This document shows, piece after piece, positions 21,081 through 30,802 of a stretch of DNA of 64,000 bases; position 1 is the stretch's first letter, and every line of letters starts with the position of its first letter. A program made the position numbers and the translations under genes. The stretch is from Aquisalimonas sp. 2447 (GTDB taxonomy: Bacteria > Pseudomonadota > Gammaproteobacteria > Nitrococcales > Aquisalimonadaceae): assembly GCF_012044895.1 (NCBI RefSeq), contig NZ_CP050695.1, positions 62,001 through 126,000 of the forward strand. Direction: 5' to 3'. Below the pieces are notes generated by a model. It saw only the letters and a program-made list of their open reading frames with translations. It searched no databases and was not told the DNA's origin.

Positions 21081-22457
21081 ATGAAGATCATCATCCTCGG
21101 TGCCGGTCAGGTGGGCAGTTCGCTGGCGCAGAATCTTGCCAGCGAGGCCAACGACGTCACCCTGGTGGACACCGACGACCGCCGGCTCCAGGACCTGCAG
21201 GATCGCCTGGATCTGCGCACCGTGGTGGGCAGCGCCACCCACCCCACTGTGCTCAAGGGCGCGGGCGCCGATGATGCCGACCTGATGATCGCGGTGACCA
21301 ACAGCGACGAATCCAACATGGTGGCCTGCCAGGTGGGCTATACCCTGTTCCACACACCCACACGGATCGCCCGGGTGCGGGCGCCGGAGTACCTGGCCTA
21401 TCCGCAGCTGTTCTCGCCGGATGCCCTGCCCGTGGATGTGCTCATCAGCCCCGAGCAGCTGGTGACGCAGTACGTGAAGCGCCTGATCGAGCACCCCGGT
21501 GCCCTGCAGGTGCTGGACTTCGCCGGCGGCAAGGTGCGCATGGTGGCGGTGCGCGCCTACTACGGCGGGCCCCTGGTGGGCCAGGCCCTGCGCACCCTGC
21601 GCGAGCACATGCCCAACGTGCAGACCCGTGTCGCCGCCCTGTTCCGCCGCGGTCAGGCCATCATTCCCGAAGGCGACACCATCATCGAGGCGGGTGACGA
21701 AGTGTTCTTCGTCGCCGCGCGCAAGAACATCCGCGCCGTGATGAGCGAGCTGCGTAAACTGGACAAGCCGGTCAAGCGCATCATGCTCGCCGGCGGTGGC
21801 AACATCGGCAAGCGCCTGGCGCAGACCCTGGAGAGCCGTTACCAGGTGAAGATCATCGAGCGCTCCGCCGAGCGCGCCCGGGCCATCTCCGAAGAGTTGA
21901 ACCGCTCCATCGTGCTGCTGGGCGACGCCGCCGACGAGGAGCTGCTGCTGGAGGAGAACATCGACAACACGGACATCTTCTGCGCGCTCACCAACGACGA
22001 CGAGGCCAACATCCTCTCCGGCATGCTGGCCAAGCGGCGCGGCGCGCGCATGGTGATGTCGCTGATCAACCGCCCCGCCTACGTGGATCTGGTCCAGGGC
22101 AGCGAAGACATCGACATCGCCATCTCGCCCCAGCAGGCCACCATCGGCACCCTGCTCGCCCACGTCCGCCGTGGCGATGTCGTCATGGTGCACAGCCTGC
22201 GGCGTGGCGCCGCGGAAGCCATCGAGGCGGTGGCTCACGGTGATTCCCGCTCGTCGCGGGTGGTGGGGCGGCGCATCGAGAACATCCCCCTGCCCCAGGG
22301 CACCACCATCGGCTGCATCGTGCGCGGCGACGAAGTGATCATGGGCCACCACGACACCGTCATTGAGCCCGAGGACCACGTCATCCTGTTCCTGGTGGAC
22401 AAGCGCCGCATCCCCGAAGTGGAGCGGCTGTTCCAGGTGGGTGTGACCTTCATCTGA
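21081..22457 (+). CDS. trkA: Trk potassium uptake regulatory NAD-binding subunit TrkA
   Basis: 458-residue peripheral membrane protein that gates TrkH. It has two Rossmann RCK_N domains, [19 protein letters not shown] at residue 1 and [20 protein letters not shown] near residue 232, each followed by a TrkA_C-type domain. Both GxGxxG nucleotide-binding motifs are intact. It is followed by trkH, so sensor and channel are made together. Confidence 0.97.
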   Translation: MKIIILGAGQVGSSLAQNLASEANDVTLVDTDDRRLQDLQDRLDLRTVVGSATHPTVLKGAGADDADLMIAVTNSDESNMVACQVGYTLFHTPTRIARVRAPEYLAYPQLFSPDALPVDVLISPEQLVTQYVKRLIEHPGALQVLDFAGGKVRMVAVRAYYGGPLVGQALRTLREHMPNVQTRVAALFRRGQAIIPEGDTIIEAGDEVFFVAARKNIRAVMSELRKLDKPVKRIMLAGGGNIGKRLAQTLESRYQVKIIERSAERARAISEELNRSIVLLGDAADEELLLEENIDNTDIFCALTNDDEANILSGMLAKRRGARMVMSLINRPAYVDLVQGSEDIDIAISPQQATIGTLLAHVRRGDVVMVHSLRRGAAEAIEAVAHGDSRSSRVVGRRIENIPLPQGTTIGCIVRGDEVIMGHHDTVIEPEDHVILFLVDKRRIPEVERLFQVGVTFI

Positions 22458-22473
22458 GGGCAGGGATTCCGAT

Positions 22474-23925
22474 ATGCACTGGTCGGTGGTGGAGCGAATC
22501 GTCGGGCTGTTGCTGATGCTGTTCAGCCTCACCATGCTGCCGCCGGCCGTGGTGGCGCTGATCTACGGTGACCCGGGGTTGGTGCCATTCCTGACCGCCG
22601 CGGTGGTGATTTTCCTGGCGGGCGCTCTGGCCTGGCTGCCGGTGCGCAATGCCCGCCACGACCTGCGCACCCGCGACGGCTTCCTGGTGGTGGTCCTGTT
22701 CTGGATGGTGCTGGGTCTGGCCGGAGGGCTGCCGCTGTTCCTGTCGGTGGACCCGGATATCCCGTGGACGGATGCGGCCTTCGAGAGTCTCTCCGGGCTG
22801 ACCACCACGGGCTCCACGGTACTCACGGGCATTGATCATCTGCCGGAATCCATCCGATTCTACCGCCAGCAGCTGCAGTGGCTGGGCGGCATGGGCATCA
22901 TTGTCCTGGCCGTTGCCATCCTGCCCATGCTGGGTGTCGGTGGTATGCAGCTCTACCGCGCCGAGCTGCCCGGGCCGGTGAAGGACGCCAAGCTCACGCC
23001 GCGGATCGCCGGCACCGCCAAGGCCCTGTGGTATATCTACCTGAGCCTGACCATTGCCTGCGCCCTGGCCTACTGGCTGGCGGGCATGAGCGCGTTCGAT
23101 GCCATCGGTCACAGCTTCTCCACCGTCGCCATCGGTGGCTACTCCACCTATGACGCCAGCTTCGGCCACTTCGACAATCCCGTGATTTCCACGATTGCGG
23201 TGGTGTTCATGCTCATCGCCGCCATCAACTTCGCCATGCACTTCGTGGCTTGGCGAACCCGCTCACTGCGCCACTACCTGCAGGATACGGAGGTGTGCTG
23301 GTTCCTGGGCATCATGACGACGCTGGTGCTCATCGTCAGCGCCACGCTGTTGCTCACCGGTTACTTCGGTGGTGTTGGCGAGACCATGCACCATGCCGTT
23401 TTCCAGACTGTCTCCATTGCCAGTACGGCCGGGTTCACCAGCACCGAGTTTGCCGCCTGGCCGGTGTTCCTGCCGGTCTTGCTGGTCATGGCGGCGTTCA
23501 TCGGCGGCTGCGCCATGTCCACCGGCGGCGGTATCAAGGTCGTGCGCTTCGTGCTGCTGCTCAAGCAGGGACACCGCGAGATCATCCGGCTGGTGCACCC
23601 GCAGGCGCAGGTGTTGGTGAAGATGGGGCGGCGTGCCGTGGACGAACGGGTCATCAACGCGGTGTGGGGGTTCTTCGCCGCCTATATCGCCCTGTTCGCC
23701 GTGATGATGCTGGCACTCATGGGCACGGGCCTGGATCAGGTCACCGCCTTCTCGGCGGTGGCCGCCACCATCACGAACCTGGGCCCCGGGCTGGGTGACG
23801 TGTCCGGGCATTTCGGCGACATCAACGCCGTCGCCAAGTGGGTGTTGATGTTCGCCATGCTTCTTGGCCGGCTGGAAGTGTTCACCCTGCTGGTGCTGTT
23901 CACGCCGGCATTCTGGCGGCGTTAA
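22474..23925 (+). CDS. trkH: Trk potassium uptake protein TrkH, membrane subunit
   Basis: 483-residue polytopic channel protein with about ten hydrophobic segments. The selectivity-filter regions of the four pore repeats are recognisable: SLSGLTTTGSTVL, HSFSTVAIGGYSTYD, TVSIASTAGFTS and ATITNLGPGLGDVSGHF. The last segment LGRLEVFTLLVLFTPAFWRR is a TrkH hallmark. An ATG with upstream GAGGGCAGGG follows 16 bp after trkA. Together with TrkA it mediates K+ uptake, the first response to osmotic upshift, fitting the betaine genes at 53662-58639. Confidence 0.97.
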   Translation: MHWSVVERIVGLLLMLFSLTMLPPAVVALIYGDPGLVPFLTAAVVIFLAGALAWLPVRNARHDLRTRDGFLVVVLFWMVLGLAGGLPLFLSVDPDIPWTDAAFESLSGLTTTGSTVLTGIDHLPESIRFYRQQLQWLGGMGIIVLAVAILPMLGVGGMQLYRAELPGPVKDAKLTPRIAGTAKALWYIYLSLTIACALAYWLAGMSAFDAIGHSFSTVAIGGYSTYDASFGHFDNPVISTIAVVFMLIAAINFAMHFVAWRTRSLRHYLQDTEVCWFLGIMTTLVLIVSATLLLTGYFGGVGETMHHAVFQTVSIASTAGFTSTEFAAWPVFLPVLLVMAAFIGGCAMSTGGGIKVVRFVLLLKQGHREIIRLVHPQAQVLVKMGRRAVDERVINAVWGFFAAYIALFAVMMLALMGTGLDQVTAFSAVAATITNLGPGLGDVSGHFGDINAVAKWVLMFAMLLGRLEVFTLLVLFTPAFWRR

Positions 23926-24052
23926 CGGCGCGCCCCCCGGATTGACCGGCGCCACCGTTCGTCGGCCCACACGGCGCCAGTCCTTGAAATCCCTTGCCCG
24001 CGGACGCATTCCATGGCCGATCATCAAGGATTCGTCGTTCGGGAGTACGCTC

Positions 24053-24361
24053 ATGCTGGAACGCCTGGAGAACCTGCTGGCCTCGGGTCAGGATTCACCC
24101 ATGCTGCGCCTGTCCCTGGGCCAGGGCTATCTCAAGGAGGGGCGTCACGAGGAGGCAGTGGACCACCTCCGTCGAGCCCTGGAGCAGGATTCCGGCTATT
24201 CGGCGGCTTGGAAGGCACTGGGCCAGGCGCTGGCTGCGGCGGGTGATCCGGACGGCGCGCGCGCCGCCTACGACGACGGCATTCGGATTGCCCGGGACAA
24301 TGGCGATCTCCAGGCCGCCAAGGAGATGGAGGTGTTCCGCAAACGCCTGGACAAGTCCTGA
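24053..24361 (+). CDS. Small TPR-repeat protein
   Basis: 102 residues consisting of about two tetratricopeptide repeats (SPMLRLSLGQGYLKEGRHEE and SAAWKALGQALAAAGDPDGA) and a C-terminal helix (AAKEMEVFRKRLDKS). No signal peptide. The ATG at 24053 (MLERLENLLASGQDSPM) has GGGAG seven bases upstream; the frame is open farther upstream but overlaps trkH and looks non-coding. Similar proteins occur in many proteobacteria, probably as scaffolds; the partner is unknown. It converges on the acyltransferase gene. Confidence 0.85.
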   Translation: MLERLENLLASGQDSPMLRLSLGQGYLKEGRHEEAVDHLRRALEQDSGYSAAWKALGQALAAAGDPDGARAAYDDGIRIARDNGDLQAAKEMEVFRKRLDKS

Positions 24362-24406
24362 GTGAACATGGGCGTCGCGCTGCCTGACGGGACTGCCGGT
24401 GTTTCC

Positions 24407-25288
24407 TCAGCGGTAGGGGCTGTGCTGGCCTTCCGGTGCCGGGCGAAAGCGGCGATAGGTCCACTGGTACTGGGCCGGCGCCCGGCGGACGCAGTTCTCG
24501 ACGCCGGCGTTGACGGCGGTGGCGGCGGCCACCGGGTCGTCACTGTCGATGCCGGCGGGTGCGGGGATGACGTGCAGGCGAAAGCCCCGGCCCCATGGCA
24601 GCCGCTCCATGAACGAGAACAGCACCGGTGCCCCGGTTTTCCGCGCCATCTGCGAGAGCAGTCCCATGGTCCGCGCGGGCACTCCGAAAAAGGGCGCAAA
24701 CTCGCCGCTGTCCCTGGGAGTCTGATCCGGCAGCATGCCCACCAGTTCGCCCTGTCGAAGCGCCCTGTAGAGCTTGCGAATGCCGGAGGCCGTCGCCGGT
24801 ACCGTGCGCGAGCCGGTGCGTTCCCGTGCTTCCACCAGCAACGGTTCCAGGTCCGGGGCCCGGGGCGGGCGGTAGAGGCCATGCACCTGGAAACGTCGGT
24901 TGACGAACAGGTTCACCAGCTCCCAGTTGCCCAGGTGGGGTCCCGCGAGAAGGACTCCGCGGTCCCCGGGCCAGTGCTCGGCGACGGTGTCCAGCGCTTC
25001 CGGGTTGACCACCAGCCGCCGGATACGGCTATCCCCGGCATGCCAGATGATGCCTGTCTCCATGATTTGCTTGCCCAGTTCACGGAAGCTGGCGCGGTAA
25101 AGGCGCCGGCGTGCGCTGGGCCCGAGTTCGGGAAAGCACAACGCCAGATTGATGCGCGCGACCCGCTGCGGGCGCCCCGGCAGCAGCGCAACGATGCTGC
25201 CGATGAGGACCCCGATGCCGTGGGCTACGGGCAGGGGCAGCCAGCTGTTGAAGCGTAGCAGTGCGCGTATGATATTGATGCGGGACAC
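24407..25288 (-). CDS. Lipid A biosynthesis acyltransferase (LpxL/HtrB family)
   Basis: 293-residue inner-membrane acyltransferase that adds a secondary acyl chain to lipid A. The catalytic H-x4-E motif is HLGNWE within LLAGPHLGNWELVNLF; other family blocks are GVLIGSIVALLPGRPQRVARINLALCFPE-like sequence near the N-terminus, GLYRPPRAPDLEPLL and GMLPDQTPRDSGEFAPFFG. The start is taken as GTG at 25288 (reading MSRINIIRALLRF) because GGAGAG lies at good distance and family N-termini align; the frame is open farther upstream. TATACT on the minus strand (25344-25349) is a possible -10. Whether it is the LpxL or LpxM type cannot be decided here. Confidence 0.92.
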   Translation of the reverse strand: MSRINIIRALLRFNSWLPLPVAHGIGVLIGSIVALLPGRPQRVARINLALCFPELGPSARRRLYRASFRELGKQIMETGIIWHAGDSRIRRLVVNPEALDTVAEHWPGDRGVLLAGPHLGNWELVNLFVNRRFQVHGLYRPPRAPDLEPLLVEARERTGSRTVPATASGIRKLYRALRQGELVGMLPDQTPRDSGEFAPFFGVPARTMGLLSQMARKTGAPVLFSFMERLPWGRGFRLHVIPAPAGIDSDDPVAAATAVNAGVENCVRRAPAQYQWTYRRFRPAPEGQHSPYR

Positions 25289-25423
25289 GAAAGCTCTCCG
25301 AACCCGTGGCAGTTGCCACGGCCCTGCTACAGTGAGGGGGCGGAGTATAGCGTGTTTGCCGCGGGCATCGAGACCCTCGGATGACCCGGCCTCGGCCGGA
25401 CAAGAAGCAGTGGAGGAGGTGTC

Positions 25424-25942
25424 ATGGACTGGAACAAGCAGATGGAAGAAATGATGAGTACCTGGACCGAGACCCAGCGCCGCATGTGGGACAACTGGCT
25501 GGAGACGGTGAAGCGATTCAGCAATGACATGCCCCAGGGCGGCGCCGGGCCCGGTCAGGATTACAAGGCCAACCTGGAGGCTTGGGAAAAGTCGGTGCGG
25601 CAGGCGCTGGAGGCCCAGAACGAGTGGGCCAAGCGCTGGTCCGAGCAGTCCGGTGGCAAACCGCCGGAAGGCATGGAGCAGTGGATGCAGCAGATGCAGG
25701 AGATGATGAAGGGTTGGACCGAGGCCCAGAAGCAACTCTGGGATGCGTGGTTCCAGAGCATCCAGCAGGTTGATCCCGGCAAGGCTGCCAGCCAGTGGGA
25801 AAAGGAAAGCAAGCAGGTGCTGGAGGCGTGGCAACAGGCCGCGCAACGCGCTCAGGACACCATGATGCAGTGGTCGCAGACCATGCAGCAGGGTCAGGGG
25901 GGCGGCTCCGGCAGCAAAGGGGGCGGCGGCAAGAAATCCTGA
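25424..25942 (+). CDS. Trp/Gln/Met-rich protein with internal duplication, unknown function
   Basis: 172 residues, soluble, no signal peptide. It contains about 13 Trp and many Gln, Glu and Met residues, consistent with amphipathic helices. An internal duplication is plain: residues 2-32 (MEEMMSTWTETQRRMWDNW) align with 86-116 (MQEMMKGWTEAQKQLWDAW), and WEKSVRQALEA (54-64) aligns with WEKESKQVLEA (125-135). The tail is a Gly/Ser/Lys-rich linker (GGGSGSKGGGGKKS). The W-x-E-x-Q-x3-W-D-x-W motif recalls the N-terminus of PhaE, the small subunit of class III polyhydroxyalkanoate synthase, and phasin-like proteins, but no phaC is nearby and the resemblance is short. It is preceded by GGAGGTGTC. 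Divergent from the lipid A acyltransferase. Confidence 0.8.
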   Translation: MDWNKQMEEMMSTWTETQRRMWDNWLETVKRFSNDMPQGGAGPGQDYKANLEAWEKSVRQALEAQNEWAKRWSEQSGGKPPEGMEQWMQQMQEMMKGWTEAQKQLWDAWFQSIQQVDPGKAASQWEKESKQVLEAWQQAAQRAQDTMMQWSQTMQQGQGGGSGSKGGGGKKS

Positions 25943-26308
25943 CGGCGTCCCGGGTTCGATTTCCCGGTGGAGGCTCCGCGTGTTTCTCCTCGGTGATCGG
26001 GCCCGGGAGGTTTCGGTCTACCATAAAGAATACCGGCGCGGTCCGTGCGCCGGTTGGCAGGTTTGCTCAGCTGAAGGTGCTCTGCGCGATCAATCCGTGA
26101 TCGGTGGTCGTCCGTGACTGCAGTTGCGCTATCCGTATTGTGTTTTTAGATCCTGGCCATCCTGGCCGCGGGTGCATCCTGCATCGAGGTGACGAGCACA
26201 GATTGCCACAGGCGCTGTTTCGGACAAGTCGGTAAACGCCGACATGTTTTGTAGGAATTTTCTGACAAGGCCGCATCGGCTGGTGCGGATGACGTGCGGG
26301 GGAAACCA
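25943..26308. other. Intergenic region with small hairpins, no gene recognised
   Basis: 366 bp between the Trp-rich gene and dtd. It contains a stem CCGGG/CCCGG at 25950-25967, a 7-bp stem CCGGCGC/GCGCCGG at 26033-26053 (possible terminator without a T-run), and a hairpin GTCGG/CCGAC at 26228-26243 followed by TTTTGT. The part from about 26100 to 26280 is noticeably more AT-rich than the surroundings. No convincing open frame or tRNA is present; a small RNA cannot be excluded. Confidence 0.5.
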
Positions 26309-26758
26309 GTGATCGGGTTGTTGCAGCGGGTGACCGGTGCTGCGGTTACCGTCGAAGGTGCGTGTGTCGGCGAGATCGGGCCGGGCCTGCTGGTCCTGGT
26401 GGGTGTGCAGAGGAACGACGGCGCACGGGAGCGGGACCGGTTGCTGGAGCGGCTGCTGGATTACCGGGTGTTTCCGGACGACGCCGGCCGCATGAACCGT
26501 TCGTTGCGCACCACCGGCGGCGGTCTGCTGTTGGTGCCACAATTCACCCTGGCCGCGGACACGCGCAAGGGGACCCGGGCGAGTTTCGGACCTGCGGCGG
26601 ACCCGGAGCACGGTCAGGCGCTCTTCCAGGAACTGGTTGCCGGTGCCGGCCGGCTGCACGCACCGGTGGCGGCCGGGCGCTTCGGCGCCGACATGCAGGT
26701 GACACTCACCAATGATGGGCCGGTGACGTTCTGGCTCGAGGCACGACCGCCTGCATGA
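26309..26758 (+). CDS. dtd: D-aminoacyl-tRNA deacylase
   Basis: 149-residue trans-acting proofreading enzyme that hydrolyses D-aminoacyl-tRNA and glycyl-tRNAAla. Start is GTG at 26309 (reading MIGLLQRVTGAAVTVEG), which matches the family N-terminus and has GGGGGA upstream; a GTG at 26294 would add five residues. The C-terminal Gly-cisPro motif NDGPVTFWLE is intact. The other active-site motif is usually SQFTL; here it is PQFTLAAD, with Pro at position 77. It is followed by hisB after 83 bp with a separate promoter candidate. Confidence 0.95.
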   Translation: MIGLLQRVTGAAVTVEGACVGEIGPGLLVLVGVQRNDGARERDRLLERLLDYRVFPDDAGRMNRSLRTTGGGLLLVPQFTLAADTRKGTRASFGPAADPEHGQALFQELVAGAGRLHAPVAAGRFGADMQVTLTNDGPVTFWLEARPPA

Positions 26759-26791
26759 TGTGTGGCGCGGGGATGGCAAGGCCGCCCCGTG

Positions 26792-26800
26792 TGCTATGAT
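26792..26800 (+). promoter_or_regulatory. Extended -10 promoter candidate for the his operon
   Basis: TGCTATGAT combines the extended -10 TGn with TATGAT, 41 bp before the hisB ATG and inside the dtd-hisB gap. No good -35 is seen, which extended -10 promoters tolerate. No histidine-leader attenuator is visible. Confidence 0.5.
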
Positions 26801-26841
26801 GCCTAGCCGATTCGCCGAGACCGTCAACAGGGCGCTGGATC

Positions 26842-27435
26842 ATGGCTGCACGCAAGGCCACCGTTGAACGCAACACCCTCGAAACCCGGGTCAAGGTGAC
26901 CGTGGACCTGGACGGTCAGGGTCACGCTGATCTGGCCACCGGGGTCCCCTTCTTCGACCATATGCTCGACCAGGTGGCCCGCCACGGGATGCTTGACCTG
27001 GCCGTGCACGCCGATGGCGATACCCAGATCGATGATCACCACACCGTCGAGGACGTGGGCATCGCCCTGGGGCAGGCGCTGAGAGAGGCGCTGGGCGACA
27101 AGGCGGGTATTCGCCGCTTCGGCCATGCGTACTGCCCGCTGGACGAGGCGCTCAGCCGCGCGGTGGTGGATCTCTCCGGGCGGCCGGGCCTGGAGTTTCA
27201 CGTCGCCTTCCCCCGGGATCGCGTGGGCGGCTTCGACGTGGAGCTGGTGCAGGAGTTCATGCAGGGGTTGGTCAACCACGCCTTCATGACCCTGCACGTG
27301 GACGGGATCCGTGGGCTGAACACCCACCACGTGATCGAAACGGTCTTCAAGGCCCTCGGGCGGGCGCTACGCACGGCTGTGGAGCAGGATACCCGGGCTG
27401 CCGGGGCAACTCCATCCACGAAAGGCGCACTCTAA
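26842..27435 (+). CDS. hisB: Imidazoleglycerol-phosphate dehydratase
   Basis: 197 residues; Mn2+-dependent dehydration of imidazoleglycerol phosphate in histidine synthesis. The monofunctional form, without the phosphatase domain found in E. coli HisB. Metal-binding histidine motifs are [23 protein letters not shown] and the C-terminal [16 protein letters not shown]. First gene of the hisBHAFIE run. Confidence 0.98.
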   Translation: MAARKATVERNTLETRVKVTVDLDGQGHADLATGVPFFDHMLDQVARHGMLDLAVHADGDTQIDDHHTVEDVGIALGQALREALGDKAGIRRFGHAYCPLDEALSRAVVDLSGRPGLEFHVAFPRDRVGGFDVELVQEFMQGLVNHAFMTLHVDGIRGLNTHHVIETVFKALGRALRTAVEQDTRAAGATPSTKGAL

Positions 27436-27456
27436 ACCCCGTACGAGAGGCAGTGC

Positions 27457-28104
27457 ATGACAACCATTGCGGTCATCGACTACGGCATGGGCAATCTGCG
27501 CTCCGTGGCCAAGGCCCTGGAGCACGTGGACGATCGGGCCCGGGTCCAGGTGACCTGGGACCCGGCGGTGATCCGTCGCGCTGCCCGCGTGGTGCTGCCC
27601 GGCGTGGGCGCCATTGGCGATTGCATGCACGAGCTCCAGCGGCTGGAGCTGGACGCGGTGATTCGCGAAGTCGCCGGAGACAAGCCGTTTCTCGGTGTCT
27701 GCCTCGGCATGCAGGCGCTGCTGTCCAGTAGCGAGGAGAACGGCGGTACCACGGCCCTCGGGCTGGTTCCCGGAGAGGTCCGGCACTTTACTGCCGGTTT
27801 TCGCGATGCCGGCATTGCGCCGCCCGGCAAGGTGCCGCACATGGGCTGGAACCGTGTCCGGCAGGTGCGTGAGCACCCGCTGTGGACGGGCATCGCCGAT
27901 GAGAGCTGGTTCTACTTCGTGCACAGCTATTACGTACCGCTGCTGGACGGTACGCTGACGGCCGGTGTTGCGCACTACGGCATGGACTTTACCGCCGTGA
28001 TCGCGCGCGAGAACATGTTCGCCACGCAGTTTCACCCGGAGAAGAGCCAGCACGCCGGGCTGAGGCTGCTCGCCAATTTCACCCGCTGGGACGGGACCGC
28101 ATAG
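27457..28104 (+). CDS. hisH: Imidazole glycerol phosphate synthase glutaminase subunit
   Basis: 215-residue class I glutamine amidotransferase that supplies ammonia to HisF. The nucleophile is in FLGVCLGMQALL, and the His/Glu pair is in TQFHPEKSQHAGLRLL. VIDYGMGNLRSV at the N-terminus is typical. Follows hisB by 21 bp. Confidence 0.98.
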   Translation: MTTIAVIDYGMGNLRSVAKALEHVDDRARVQVTWDPAVIRRAARVVLPGVGAIGDCMHELQRLELDAVIREVAGDKPFLGVCLGMQALLSSSEENGGTTALGLVPGEVRHFTAGFRDAGIAPPGKVPHMGWNRVRQVREHPLWTGIADESWFYFVHSYYVPLLDGTLTAGVAHYGMDFTAVIARENMFATQFHPEKSQHAGLRLLANFTRWDGTA

Positions 28105-28113
28105 GCTGGAGAT

Positions 28114-28865
28114 ATGCTGCTGATACCTGCCATTGACCTCAAGGACGGCCGCTGTGTCCGGCTGCGTCAGGGCAACATGGATGACGAAACCATCTTTTCC
28201 GATGACCCGGTGGCCATGGCCGAGCGCTGGGTAGAGGCCGGCTCGCGCCGCATCCACCTGGTGGATCTCGACGGCGCCGTGCAGGGCTTTCCGGTGAACG
28301 CGGATATCATCGGCCGCATTGCCGAGGCCTTCCCCGACGTGGAGATCCAGGTCGGCGGCGGCATCCGCGATTTCAACACCATCCAGACGTTCCTGGACGT
28401 CGGTGTGGATTACGTCATCATCGGCACCCAGGCGGTGCGCACGCCGCATTTCGTCGACGATGCCTGCCTGGAGTTCCCCGGGCACATCATCGTCGGCCTT
28501 GATGCCCGCGACGGCAAAGTGGCCGTGGAAGGCTGGGCGAAGCTCTCGAGCCACAGCGCCGTGGATATGGCCAGGCGTTTCGAGGAGGCCGGGGTCGAGG
28601 CCCTGGTGTTCACCGACATCGGTCGCGACGGCATGATGCGCGGTGTCAACACCGGCGCCACCCGGGAGCTTGCCCGCAGTGTCGACATCCCGGTGATCGC
28701 CTCCGGTGGCGTCACCACGCTGGATGACGTGCGCGATCTCTGCGAAGCAGGCAAGGACGGCGTGTCCGGGGCGATCATTGGCCGCGCCCTGTACGAGGGC
28801 AAGCTGGACCTGCGCGAAGCGCAGAAGGTGGTCAACGGCGCCGGCGGCGGGGACAGGGGCGTGTC

Positions 28866-28869
<4 letters not shown>
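28114..28869 (+). CDS. hisA: ProFAR isomerase
   Basis: 251-residue (beta-alpha)8 isomerase converting ProFAR to PRFAR. N-terminal [16 protein letters not shown] contains the catalytic Asp; the C-terminal half repeats the phosphate-binding pattern ([28 protein letters not shown]). Its stop overlaps the hisF start by four bases. Confidence 0.98.
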
Positions 28870-29647
<778 letters not shown>

Positions 29648-29651
<4 letters not shown>

Positions 29652-30040
29652 GCGAATCGGGCTGGCTGGACGAACTGGCCTGGGGTGAGGCGGGGCTTCT
29701 GCCCGCCATCGCCCAGGATGCCGACAGCGGCGAGGTGCTGATGGTGGCCTGGATGAACCGCGATGCCCTGGCCGCCACCGTTGCATCCGGCGAGGCGGTA
29801 TACTGGTCCCGCTCCCGCGGCCGGTTCTGGCACAAGGGCGAGGAGTCCGGGCACACCCAGACGGTTCGGGAGGTGCGGATCGACTGCGACGCTGACGTGA
29901 TCCTCTTGAAAGTGGTGCAGCACGGTGGCGTGGCCTGCCATACCGGCCGGCGCAGCTGCTTCTTCCGGCGGCTGCAGGGCGGCGCCTGGGAAGAGGTGGC
30001 CCGGGTGCTGCGTGACCCGAAGGAGATCTATGGTGAGTAA
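29648..30040 (+). CDS. hisI: Phosphoribosyl-AMP cyclohydrolase
   Basis: 130-residue zinc enzyme opening the adenine ring of PR-AMP. Signatures are [33 protein letters not shown] and the metal site [13 protein letters not shown] ... [14 protein letters not shown]. The hydrolase is separate from the pyrophosphatase HisE here; in enterobacteria they are fused. Confidence 0.98.
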
Positions 30041-30365
30041 GCCAACGGGGGATGCGGTCCTGCGGGAACTGCAGCGAGTGCTGGAAGCCCGCAAGCAGGC
30101 CGATGCGGATAGCTCCTACGTTGCGAAGCTCTACGCCAATGGTCTGGACGGCATACTCAAGAAGGTGGGCGAAGAGGCCACCGAGACCGTCATGGCGGCG
30201 AAGGACGGGGATCGTGAGCGCATAGTTTATGAAACCGCGGATCTGTGGTTCCATACACTGGTCATGCTCGCGGCCATGGATCTGGGCCCCGACGACATCC
30301 TGGCCGAGCTGGAACGCCGGTTCGGCCTCTCCGGGCTGGACGAGAAGGCGTCCCGCCCGAGCTGA
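30030..30365 (+). CDS. hisE: Phosphoribosyl-ATP pyrophosphatase
   Basis: 111 residues; hydrolyses PR-ATP to PR-AMP, the second step of histidine synthesis. It is a MazG-like all-alpha fold with [33 protein letters not shown] and [18 protein letters not shown] at 30030 is 4 nt after AGGAG and GTG at 30033 is 7 nt after it; either may be used. The start lies inside hisI, so the genes overlap. The tat genes follow. Confidence 0.96.
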   Translation: MVSKPTGDAVLRELQRVLEARKQADADSSYVAKLYANGLDGILKKVGEEATETVMAAKDGDRERIVYETADLWFHTLVMLAAMDLGPDDILAELERRFGLSGLDEKASRPS

Positions 30366-30404
30366 CATTGAGCGCGACGGTGGTCGCGCAGGAGATGAGT
30401 ATTC

Positions 30405-30686
30405 ATGGGTATCGGTGGTATCAGTGTCGGTTCATTGCTGGTCATCCTGCTGATCGTTCTGCTGTTGTTCGGCACCAAGAAGCTGCGCAATGTGGGCACC
30501 GATCTGGGCGGAGCCATCAAGGGGTTCCGTAGTGCCATGAAGGACGGTGAGAAGGGCGGTGAAAGCGATGAGGCCAGCGGCGAGGAGAGTGGCGAGGGCA
30601 ACGAGCCCGCACAGCTGCAGGAATCCGCCGAGGCCGAGAGCGGCAAGAAGGAGCAGACACAGCAGTCCCGGGAACACTCCTCCTGA
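30405..30686 (+). CDS. tatA: Sec-independent translocase protein TatA
   Basis: 93 residues: short periplasmic start, one membrane helix ([17 protein letters not shown]), hinge [14 protein letters not shown], an amphipathic helix ([15 protein letters not shown]) and an acidic, low-complexity tail. TatA oligomers form the passage for folded Tat substrates such as the HiPIP at 6031-6345. The his-to-tat gene order is common in proteobacteria. Confidence 0.96.
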   Translation: MGIGGISVGSLLVILLIVLLLFGTKKLRNVGTDLGGAIKGFRSAMKDGEKGGESDEASGEESGEGNEPAQLQESAEAESGKKEQTQQSREHSS

Positions 30687-30802
30687 GGAGGCAGTCCGCG
30701 CCGTTCGCCCCGCTTCCGGCAGCTGGTCTGGCGGGGGCGGTATGCCTTTGACGCCGGGACCGGTGATCCTGCCCGCCGATCCGGAGAGCGCCTTCCGCCG
30801 CC

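Noticed and set aside
25950-25967. CCGGG-TTCGATTT-CCCGG looks like the T-arm of a tRNA
   Set aside because: No D-arm or anticodon arm lies upstream (the sequence there is the coding end of the Trp-rich protein) and no CCA follows at the right distance. It is probably a simple hairpin.
30687-30802. Possible small ORF in the tatA-tatB gap (ATG at 30741, reading MPLTPGPVILPADPESAFRR)
   Set aside because: It is very short, lacks a ribosome site and overlaps the tatB start; no independent support.
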